A stretch of 64,000 bases of DNA from Branchiostoma lanceolatum. Lineage: Eukaryota; Chordata; Leptocardii; Amphioxiformes; Branchiostomatidae. Where the stretch lies: the NCBI RefSeq assembly GCF_035083965.1, contig NC_089732.1:13130924-13194923 (forward strand), given 5' to 3'. The notes below the pieces were generated by a model that was not told the DNA's origin, searched no databases, and saw only the letters and a list, made by a program, of their open reading frames with translations. This document shows, piece by piece, positions 1 to 11,400 of this stretch. A program made the position numbers and the translations under genes. Every line of letters begins with the position of its first letter. Position 1 is the first letter of the stretch.

Positions 1-530
1 CCTGACACAGACACAGCAACAACAACAGGGTTCATTACTAACAACTCATCCAATCAATAACATACAACTCGTGGACAGCTAACTTCATTCTTTAACTTTG
101 GGTCACATTTACATTAGCTTCTGTGATGAAACTGAGAAAGACATCCGCTTTGTATTTTTTAAAGATAATTTTTCATTGATTGAAAATAAATTTGAGATGG
201 TGGCACAAATGGATGGATTCTGTCATTTTGTCTCGAACATTAACAGATACACGTGACACATGTACCCATGTGTCTTTTCCAAAGCATTCTCTGTGCTTTT
301 TGACAACATTTGAATACATCTTTGTGTAGTCAGTTTGAATTACATTAACTGTGGTGCTAACGATACAAAATCATCCATAACTGTTTTTGCTAATCATAAA
401 CTGATCTTTTGTGAGAGGGGCATCTGCGTTGAAAGAAAAAGATAAGAGACACGATACAAAGCAACACCCAGGAGTGTTCCACATACGATCATAGGGGGTT
501 GCAGTAAAATATCAAGCAGTAGAATTTCAT

Positions 531-656
531 AGTCCCATTCCTTTAAATTCTTAAGATATATTTCCTTTCAGTACTGTTTAAGTGTTGCTAAATTCAAATG
601 ACTTTATTGCAATGCTTGAATGAAAACAAAACAGTAGAGTCCCATTTCCTTTAAAT
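531..656. repeat. Short tandem duplication interrupted by the transposon
   Basis: The block beginning AGTCCCATTCCTTTAAAT (531) followed by CTTTCAGTACTGTTTAAGTG recurs as AGTCCCATTTCCTTTAAAT at 638-656 and, after the 657-2301 element, CTTTCAGTACTGTTTCAGTG near 2319. The element therefore sits inside the second copy of a roughly 108-bp duplication, and copy 1 preserves the empty site. Bases 1-530 hold nothing I can name. Confidence 0.6.
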
Positions 657-2301
657 AGACCTCTTTCCAGTTACGGCGGCCATTTTGAATTTCCCAGGGT
701 CAGCTGGGGGTCATGCACCATCGTGAGGCTCGGGTTGTGTCAGCCTATGATAACCCTAGGTTATAACATAGATATGCCATCTTTTGTGGTACCGTATTTC
801 TTCTAATAAAGGACGCACTTTTTTGACATTTCAACCTTCAAGATGAGGCTTCAGGTCAAAGCCAAAGTCGGGGTGCGCACTTTATTTAGGTTTTCTCTCG
901 AGAAAAGTCGCGACGTAAGTCAGGAAGTCACCGATTATTACCCCAGCAGGCTAGCCCCGTCACTTCGCCGACACGCAACGATAATTTATGCATGTTCTGT
1001 TCTTATTTATGTTCTTATGTTTCCAAGATAACGATGCTACATCATACGTATATTTTTGAAAAGGTATTCTAGATATAAAAATAATTGATTTAGCGATATT
1101 AAATATCAAATTATTTGACACCAAATAACGCTGTGTGTTTTCAACCGCGCGACTATTTCAGTGTGTCGGGCCGGCCATAATTTCGTACCCCACGCCGCTT
1201 GTGCTACGCCGCTTGCGACGTCAATAATTTCCTAACCACCCATACGGCTGCAAATATGGGCACATCGTGCGTATCTGTAGACATTATTTATCAAAAACGT
1301 AATAGCTAGAATCTGAAATGTTCCAGAGTTCGCTTCAGCGGGAGTTTTGTTTTTGTTTTGACGGATAAAACGCGAAAACCCACGCCGCTTTCGGCACACT
1401 TCCGGGTTCATTGATCGCTAAAATTACGCAAAAGCCACCATCAATCCGCAAATAAATGTATGCTTTCCCGAAAGCATCTTTTGGTTTTGCATTTTCTTCA
1501 CCATAATGTTGCTATGTGGTCGATAAAACCGCGTTTTTATTGCGTTTTCATGTGTAACATTTCAGACAAAGAAAAAAAATTTGGACCGCGATTCTGCTGC
1601 CCCATGATGCACTTTTCCCGCCTTTAGCTGCAGCAGTAACCAATCAGAGACGCGCAATGCGATCATGTGATGAGGATTGCGTAACACGCGAAATGCATCT
1701 TGGGGCAGCAGAATTTAAACAATATGGCGGCGGGCGATCGGCGAAGTGAAATGATTTGTCAATGCAACGCTGTATTTTGCGGCATAAATGCCGAGAGACG
1801 AACTTTTATTTTATCTCAAAATGCGTTTTACACGTTTGTCTTCGACTAGCCCGGTAGAAATCAAGCGGATCGTCGTCTGGTCCTTCAATATCAAGGAAGT
1901 TTGTCAGATATCCTGGCGCGAGGTTCTCAGCGTGACGTTTAAACTTCAAAACTTTTTACTCAAAATTTGAGCGGAGTAGAGGGTTAAGTGTTGACCCCAA
2001 ATAATGGTAATGTTTTCCCGAAAATTGCTTGAAAATGGAACGATTAAGAAAGAAACCAGGACTTCATAGCGTGCCGAATACCGGGGCGTGGTCACATCTT
2101 GGAGAAACGCGCCGAGCGACGGCGGCCTATCGGGGGTGCGCACTTTATTAAGGTTTTTCAGTGAAGTATCTCAGCTGGCGTGATTGCGGTTGTGGTGAAG
2201 CCCAAATCGGGGGTGCGCACTTTATTTGGGGTGCGTCCTTTATTAGAAGAAATACGGTACATGAGAAATTCAAAATGGCCGGCGTAACTGGAAAGAGGTC
2301 T
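657..2301. mobile_element. Non-autonomous DNA transposon with long terminal inverted repeats
   Basis: Starts AGACCTCTTTCCAGTTACGG and ends with the inverted copy CGTAACTGGAAAGAGGTCT. A second inverted block, ACCGTATTTCTTCTAATAAA (from about 790), matches in inverse near 2238-2257; about 100 bp between the two blocks is present only on the left side. The motif GGGGTGCGCACTTTAT occurs on the left and twice on the right. An inner foldback (CTGCTGCCCCATGATGCA near 1597, inverted near 1693-1711) may be a nested element. No transposase ORF. A TA or AT dinucleotide target duplication is possible, which would fit Tc1/mariner-like mobilisation, but the family is not determined. Confidence 0.75.
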
Positions 2302-2408
2302 ATTCTACAAATACTTTTTCTTTCAGTACTGTTTCAGTGCTGCTAAATACAGATGCCTTTATTGCAAAGCCCGTATGGTCTTTTACGGTCCATTCCTTAT
2401 GTGCTTAC

Positions 2409-5400
2409 TTGGCTGGTGCCGCGTGTCGTCTGGCGGGTGATTTGGATGGTCTATGTAAGATTGAGAAAACAGTCAGCACCCTTGTGTTATAGCTCATATT
2501 AGTCTTCGAGCCAGGGGTACAAGTACATGTTCATAGGATGATCAAAGAAGGCTTCACTAGAATATGTCTTTCTGAATCTCTGAAGGAGAAATTACTTTTT
2601 CAACTATTCTTACCTCACCAGTGTTAGAAGAGCAATGATAACAGTATCATTTCAGTAAAGCATACAAGTTTTAGGCAATGGTAAATTTTGTCATCATTAC
2701 AAAACACATTCCCATTGCAAATACTAGCAATGCTATAAGCTGCTGTGTGATGCATTGTGGGCACAATTTCAAAGTTGAAGGACCTACCCTAAGCAATACA
2801 TAAAGAATGGTCAAGGGCCTTCACCTTTGACATATCATCCACAATGCATTGCACTGCACATGCACACTTCAAACCATGAACTAGCTTATTCTCTGGCAAT
2901 ATGTAAGAAGCTTGTTGATTTGAGTACGTGATGTTCTATACTTTTATCTTAGACAACTTTCAGACAGCCTTACCGGGATCGGGAGCGTGACCTTCGCTCG
3001 CGAGAACGCGACCTCCTTCTGCGAGGGGACCGGGAACGTCTCTTCGGGGACCGTGACCTGGACCGTCGATGTCGGCTCCGGCTGCGCGAGCGTCGAGACC
3101 GCGATCTGCGTGATTGGGCAGGGTGGAACGTTAGTCTCAGATCTAGTTGTATCTCAGCATTGTATCTGAGTTGGATTTCTGTACCGTACAAAAGTCAAGT
3201 ATTTTCAACGAGAAGGGAAACTCACTGAATCATAGGAAACCTTAAACTTGTAATCTTGATACAATTACTTGTTGGACCGCTCTGATTGGTTGATTTCTTC
3301 TGCACATGTACATGAGTAAAAACTGTATTATAATAACTGAAAATGTGACATCAATCAAGAGTTCTTAAGTAGTGTAAATTCATACATTTTCCAGGGACTT
3401 GATTTTGCAGTTGAGGGGTTTTATGTTCTGTAATACAGTAATAATCAGATAGAAACATATTCTCAGTGTCACCACTGGGAGAATAAAACCACTGTGAACA
3501 TGTAAAGATTTACAGTATTGCTGACCTTCGAGGTGACCTGGAGCGAGAGCGTCGTCTCCGCGAGTAGGACCGTGATCTGGACCGGCTGCGCCGACGCTTG
3601 TCCTCCTTCTTTTCTGAAATCTCTGAAGACCGTAAGGTTGGCTTTTCTAGAACCAAAGTTTCAACAGCAGGGCATTTGTTTCAAAGTCGCAGATGAAAAT
3701 GCAGAAAGTCAGAAACGACCGTACTTTATATAACAATTAAGATTAGAGTTAATTATTAAGAGTACAGCACTGCAGAGAGAGAGAGACACTTTAGGCTAGC
3801 GTGAGAATGTACCTATGGCTGGGATTTGCAACGTGGCCGCCGTCATAGTTCCTGCATTTGGGTTGAGTGGAATATATTACGCACAAGAGGACTAGTGCCC
3901 AATTCTAACAATGCTAAACAACATGGAATTATCAATAAGATCTGGAAAGCCATATGTACAAGAGGAATTTGTGTCTTTTGTGGGAATTACTTTGCTGACA
4001 TATATCGATCTATTTATCTAAAGATGCCAAAGATTGTTTTGTTAAACTGTCATGTCAGAAACTGATCTCCAAGCAAACCTTGAGGTCGTAAACGTTAAAA
4101 AGATTGAGCCAGAAAAGCGGGCAATCAGAAAACGTTACCCCAACATCTGCTTGGAGATTAGTCAGACACAGCTTTCCAGTCAGTACTAGTTTCACTATTG
4201 ACAGATGATTTAGGATGATCCATTTTTTTCATATTCATTCAAATGTGTAAAAAAAAAATTAAACAAGAATTAAATCATAAGGTTGGCCCAAAAATGTAAA
4301 AAAAAATGTTGTTTTCAAGGGCTGTGAAATACAGACCAATTTAACATATATTACATAATAATTTGACTCTACTATTCACTTCAAAATGTTTCTGAGCCAA
4401 AACTTTGGCATGATTTTGAGCAATTTTAGAGACACATCAACATACAACACTTAACAATACTTTATGATTGGAATATCAACAACATAGTATAAGTCATGAG
4501 AAATTTAGGATGTTGTTTTCCTTAACCAATACTATAAAAACAGATGTTGCAGGAATTTGAAGAAGAGGATAGAAAAGCAGAATAATACTTTGGTATGACG
4601 ATTTATAGATCTACTAACATTTAGACAACATACCCACAACTAACCAATGGCTTACAACTGTAAGGTCATTTGCTTAGGTTCCATTTCATAACTGACAAAA
4701 TGTGAATCATACATTAGTTATCCCTACTATGGGGGTAGAACTAGACCTCATAACATTCCTAACTTACTTTGAACTAAAATAAGTTCCTGACTTTATATCA
4801 AATTTTTACAAGAATATAGCAAATACACTAGCAGTATTTTTGCCATAATAACAACGTACATGTATTGTCATGTGGCACTAAGCATTTTCAAAGTCTCATT
4901 TAAAGAAGTATTTGCTTTTTTCAAATACAATAAATATTTTTCATTAGTTATGTAAACGCATTTGTATAAGTCATATGCAGGTAAGGACCTATATCTTGAT
5001 ATTCTATTCATTTTCTTAACTACAGTCCATTTGTAACAATTTCTGTCTTCATTCTACAGGTTTTCTCTCAGCAACCGCTTGTTAACATACACCAAACATC
5101 CTGACCACCCCTATGTTTGGTTCGTCCGACTACATCAACCAAGAGACCGTGGAATGTTCCACAGTCGCTGTGGGGGGTGGCCAGGCTTGTTAGCAAAAAC
5201 CATGACACAACAGAAGGCACAAGTCAAGAGAACCCAGCCAAGCGTAAAGTTACAGTTGCGGTGAGTCGTAGCTAGCATGCAGTCAAACTGTGTGTTGTGT
5301 CAGTAGTTTCAACTCTTTCTTCCTCTTGTATCCAACACTACACCATCTAGTAACCTCTTTTAGTCAATCCAATATAAAGAGTTCGTTTGCAGACCATTTC

Positions 5401-8400
5401 TTTTCTATGAAATATGTGTACTTCTACAAAATACACTTTTCCAAGTATTCCTAAAAAGGAACATCTAACAATTTCAAAATGGTGTTGGAATTAGATTTGG
5501 AAATTGGACAGTTGCATAATTACTTTTCGAATTTTCTCCTTTTTTAAAAGTCAGTCCTGCCATACTATTTACAAAGGATCTTAAATAAATATTTTGCATA
5601 GGACAACCCTGCATTGAAAAGTGCTACATTTTGATTGAGAAATTCCCATTGTCGCCATAGTTTGACATTAAACACATCTAAACACTTCATAATTACACAG
5701 TATGGCTTGTGCTTTCTACAAGAGGGTAGAACCGTCAGTTCGGTGGTGTAAGTGTGTGTGAAAAATGTCCTGAATTTCCTAGAACTCGGGAGGTGCTGGG
5801 TTAAAACTGATCAAGATAAATGGAGGATTATGTAAATGGCATCCTTGGCTCCATCCTGGTTGGCAGGGGGGGACACGAGGGTGTGCCTTTGTTATGTAAG
5901 CGAGGAACTATGCACACAACCAATGCCTACTGCACTCTGCCATGCACCTTGAATCTCAGCCCATGCAGTTGTTGGGGGCGGGCGTTCCGTGGGTTCATGG
6001 TACCGTGCTCTGCTACCTTTGGTTCGCAAAACTGGGTGACAAGACTGTACAAGTTGCTTTAAGCAAGTCGGGAGAATTTTTCCAGATTCCCTAGGATAGA
6101 TAGAAGCAACTGGTTGTAGCTGAAGATATGCTTTTGGTTGATCTTTTTTTACGTCTTTTTAAACCCAGAGCACAAGCTATAGCAGCAAAAAATGTGATTT
6201 TTGTGTGTTCTATTCCTCATAGATTTTTCGTCTGTTCCATGCCTTAGGGCTACATGCGTACGTGTTACAGACGTAACGAGGACGGAAAAAAGCGGAAGAG
6301 CGGAACACCACACCATGAACCGTGCGGAGCGACAGAATGCCCGGCTAGTTCCACACCTGGGGCGTCAGGCCCAAACATACACAGAGGTAGTAGTGCTGTT
6401 CTCGCTGAATTGACCACTTGCCTGCATTGAGGGCGGACGAGATATGACTCTGTGCTTCTCGCACTTGGTTCAAGACGGCGTCAATCTGGGCCACGTGGGG
6501 GTTGGTCAGGGCCACAGGTTTGTTTAGGGCGATGTTGGAGTAATTAACCCTAATATGCGACATACCAAAGGATTAGAGAGAAATGGAGAATACAGTAGGA
6601 AGAGAGAGGTTGGGCGCACCTGGGTCGATGGCGGCTGTGATTAGAGCCTCCGCATCGCGGACCCGTTTCATGGCCTCCTCGATTTCCCGGCGCTGTGCCT
6701 CGGGAGTCTGAGTCTGGGGCTTGACGATAGCATTGTTGGAATGGTTAATCCTGGAAATTAAGGTTTAGAGCCTATGAGACATTGGGTGGTGTGTCGCCGG
6801 CACACTAGCAAACCATAAGGTAATCATATGCTAAACAGGCTGTTGCAGGGAAGCCCTTCCTTCCAGGATGCAGTAAAACCCCATGTGCAGCCTCAATTAT
6901 AACTCTCTTTCATCTGCAGCAGCAAAACTCCATGTGGAGCCTCAAAAACCATTTTTTTTTACAGCTGCAGAAGCAAAACTCCATGTGCAGTCCCAAAATC
7001 AATTTTCCTTCATCTGCAGCTGAAAAAAACCCATGGGGAAAGTCAATTATAATTGTCTTTTTTCTACATCAGCAAAAACCCCATGTTTAGCCTCCAAAAA
7101 AATCTGTGAAAGTAAAATAGACACAACATGCTGCAGTTCAGGTTGCACACAGAGGGGGCGCTGGTGCACATCCAAGAAGGAAGGAGTTGACAGAATGGTA
7201 GTTTGTGTTGTTAAGTGTGAATGGTAGGGGGAAACTCCCTGTAGGGCAGCCTTATTCACGGCCTTGCTCTCACCGCCCCCGAGCCTGGAGTAACAATAAC
7301 AGTCACATTACTTTCCACATAGCAGCCAAATCTCAGGAAATACCACCTTTACAAGCACAACAGGGTTTGCAATCCGACGTTCTATCATTACTAAAGAGGT
7401 GTAAACATTCGTCAGGGCTCGAAATTCATTTTTTAAATAGGTGCACTGGTGCACCCAACCAAAAGAATTAGGTGCACAGAAAGAATTTTGGCTGCACCAC
7501 ATAAAATAAAGGAGAATGTCAGCAAAACATAATTACAAAGTTTAATGCTACTGCCTCTGTTAAGAACCTCAATCTGTAATTCCATACAGCTAACTTCAAA
7601 TTATAGCTTATTTCAAATTTCAAAGTTAAATACATCAAATAAAGTACAACAAAAGACTGTACTGCTTTTTCTGATACTTACATTTAAAGAATATTCTGTA
7701 TACTAGTGTACAATAGTACCTCTAACCTATAGCCTACAAAAATATCTATGTGCACTGGTGCACCCACTGTCAAAAATTAGGTGCACAGATCCAATTTTGG
7801 GTGCACACAGGTGCATATGCACCCACTACTTCGAGCCCTGTTCGTACTCAGTGTTTGTGTCAGTAAAATGTTGGCTTGAGTTTGATCACGATAGCAAACC
7901 CTGTGCCCATCGTACTTTGTATGTAACCACTTTTAGAAATAGAGGGAACAAAATTTACTAAACAACAACATCACTCTGCCAAAAGCCATTTATGCCTCCC
8001 AAATGGAAACAATTCTAAGTAGTAATAGATTCGGTATATACAAAATGTACATGTATTCTTAACTTTCCTTTGAACACTATCATTATATCAAGTCATACGA
8101 ATTCTTGTGATAACTATGTCTGACCATTTCAAAATTTCTGATGAAAGCAATAGAAAGGATATAAGATAACAGATTGCAGATAACAACAATTGACAATAAG
8201 TTCTTTTTAAATATATGTATACATAAAACCCTTTACATCTCTATAATTAAGACAGGAAGGACAAAACAAACACTAGCTATTTTCATACAATTGTTGATTG
8301 TATGAAAAACTAACAAAGGGAACAATGGCACTTTCCAATTACCTAGACAAGAAAGCTGCATGCTCTATTGTCCTAAAAATCAAACAAAAAATTCTAATAT

Positions 8401-11400
8401 CATACAGAACCCTGGATTGTCATAATCATAGATCTATCTCAAAATGCCATTGATAATTTTAGTAATAACAGGTACATGTATGCCAAATACTAAGCCAAAA
8501 AATATGAATTCAGTATTTACACAAATACCTTTTTACAAATGAATATAAGGATTGAAAGTATATTATTACATACATGTATAATTTGTCAATAAGTATCCCA
8601 TATATGTACCATTCAATATTTCAAGTAAAATTTTGTGCAAAAATAATCTTAAAAGCTTCCAAAGAAAGAAATGTGAAAAAGTTTGCATACTTGAGTGGTC
8701 TGTTCCCGAACATGATCCCGTTGTACTGCAAAGCCTTCGCTACGGATGTCTGGTCGGCGAACTCAACGAACGCGAAGCGCGTGGGCTGGGTTTCGTCCCC
8801 CGCCATGCGAACGTACTTCACCTCACCCACTTGCTGGAAGAAATTCAGGAGCTGCTCGGCGGTAACCTATGGCGACAAGGTTAAAGGTCAAAGACACTGA
8901 AGGACTGTTGTCTGAAAGAGCTGTCAATCAAAATGAAGAAACAGGAAGGAGGCAGAAGCAAAAGAAGTTTTGATTGGTTACTTACTAATTATATTAGTTT
9001 TCTACATGGACATTGTGTTTTAGTTTTTTTAAGTGACAGGAGTTACTTTCATTTAAAAACTAAGAGAAAGAAAGTGAAATTTTAAATTACAGGTATACTT
9101 TTTAGTCAAGAGAAAGAAGTTAGTGTTGCCACGCAGAAGATTATAAAGCGGGGAGGTAAGTTAGAATAATAGGTTATTGATCATAAGAAAATACAAATAC
9201 ATCACCCCTTCAACTTACAGTGGCGGAGTCCAAGTTGCCCACATAGACTGTCCGTCGGATCTCATCAATTTTGGAAGGGTCCACATTGCCAGGCAGGGGC
9301 GGAAGCTGGGTTAAGGCAAAAAAACACAACTTTTTACAGGCTTATTTGCGCGACTTACAGTGGCAGAGTCCAAGTTTCCCACATAGATGGTCCTGCGGAT
9401 CTCTTCTATTTTGGAAGGGTCCACATTGCCGGGTAGGGGTGGGGGCTGGGGTAGGCCGAGAGCTGCTAATGCAGGGTCAAATTGTGGGCCTACCCCCGCA
9501 TCAGTAGCACCCCCTGACAACTGCAACACAAGAGAATAAACAAAACGCAAAAGCAGACAGAAGAATCCTTCGGTTGCATTTGTTGATCATCAGAAAGTCA
9601 CCGAATAGTAAGAGATAATCGAGTGTATATTTTGCCAGAAAAATTTTCACCATCAATCATATTGGTTACGGCTTAGTGACCTGTGAACACAGACTAGCCA
9701 TATTCTGGCCTAAAATGTTCCTTTGAATTTGCAGACTCTTTTCTTGGAGCTGTTTTCCTGCTGGGTACATGTTATCAGTGCACCAAACGGGAAGAAAGAA
9801 AGCAACTCCATTTTCCAGCAGTGTGACACCAGATTCACAAGGAATTTTGTATTGTTTTAAAGGGGGGGGCATAAGTTCATAGCTATCAACTTTTGCAAGT
9901 TGGTCTAGAGGAATAATCTTCATGAATGTGTTTTTTCTGTATGAATAAACTTTCTATGTGGAGAAACTTGGACTCGACAAGTGTCTGGACCATGTAACAA
10001 TGAACAATGACCTTCATAAGAACTTGTCTAGTAATCTTGCAAATTAGATCAAAACACACTCATTATACCATTATCATCTTGTGTTAATCATTTGGGGTTG
10101 CTGTCTAGATAAGAAATATTTTTAAAAAGGCTATAGAAGATTGTAGCATTGGTAAACACTGACATAGAATTGATCTTTCTAAGCATGCACAATCAGTACA
10201 TATGGAGATTTTCAATAGAAAGAAAAGAGCATGTTAGTCATTATTTGTCATATAACAGGAATGAAAATAGTACAAGCTTTAAAAGACTTTGCTGTGTGTC
10301 CATTTATGAGTCCTATTCTATTTTTATCATTAGAAACAGGGTGTTATCTAGCAAGCCATTGACTCCAATTGTTTTACATAAGTGAAAGGCTTTTTGAATT
10401 TTGTTCGGTAAACATTGTAAAGTAAAATGTATTTTGGTGATGAATTGGAAAATCTTCAGAGTTCACCACTTAGGGAGATTTTTTGGCAAAGCCTCAGGAG
10501 CAGAGGCATTTTTACAGCTGTTTCCATCCTACCCAGTGTTCTCGCCAGGCCTTTTCAGCATAGGGGCCCCCTATGCTGTGATTTGGACCCCCTATGCTAT
10601 GGTCTAGACCCCTATGCTGTGTTTCAACCAGCATAGGGGTGTTTCTTTCTGGAAAGAATCTTGTGACCCTTCATAAATCTTATAAAAAGTTCATATTTGG
10701 CTTTAGAATGAGGCTGTAACAGAGGAAAAACTTTACTTCACAAAATTTATCCCTCAAAATGCAGGAAATAGTGTCTCATTGGGTTATGAATTCAAAAATC
10801 TTCCGGGGGAACAAGCCGGACACCCTACTCTGTGGTAATTTCTTCGTAGCTTGCGCCGCGTAAGTTGGCCTTCTGTACCTGACCCCTATGCTGTGAAAAA
10901 ATTCTGGCGAGAACACTGCTACCATATGCTTTTCATCACATATTTAGTTTTCTAGATAACACCCTTATTCAAAGCATGAAAAAGCATTACGATAAGGCTG
11001 TTCACAGTTTACATTGTGCATGCACTGTGGGCAATACGTCAAATAAAGGTGATGGTTCCTGACTTGTACACAATTCTTGTCTGAGCACTCAAATTACATT
11101 TTGTTTTGTAAATGTTCAATACCACCCACATTGCATTTCACTACACATGCGTAGTTTAAACTGTGAAACGGCGCTTATCAGTCTTTATACAACACCATGC
11201 TGCTTGTGAGAGATGTAGGTTAAGGTAAAACAAACCTGGTCTCCCATACCGGATCCAAGAACGTCCTACATGGATGATATGAAGCATGCATGTCTATGGT
11301 TGGCTGACCACACACTAGTACAAGTATTTTTTTAGATAAAAACCAAGCCACAACGTCACACGGTCCTGTACGACCCAACTGTGCTGTGTGCATGCTTCTG

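Noticed and set aside
1..530. Further SREK1-like 3' exons
   Set aside because: A TTTCTTTCAACGCAG acceptor-like site on the minus strand near 430 leads to no RS-type or charged frame I could support.
2451..2458. Doubt about the 42-bp RS exon at 2409-2450
   Set aside because: I considered dropping it for its size but kept it: phase fits, acceptor TTTTCTCAATCTTACATAG is good, and RPSKSPARR continues the RS domain.
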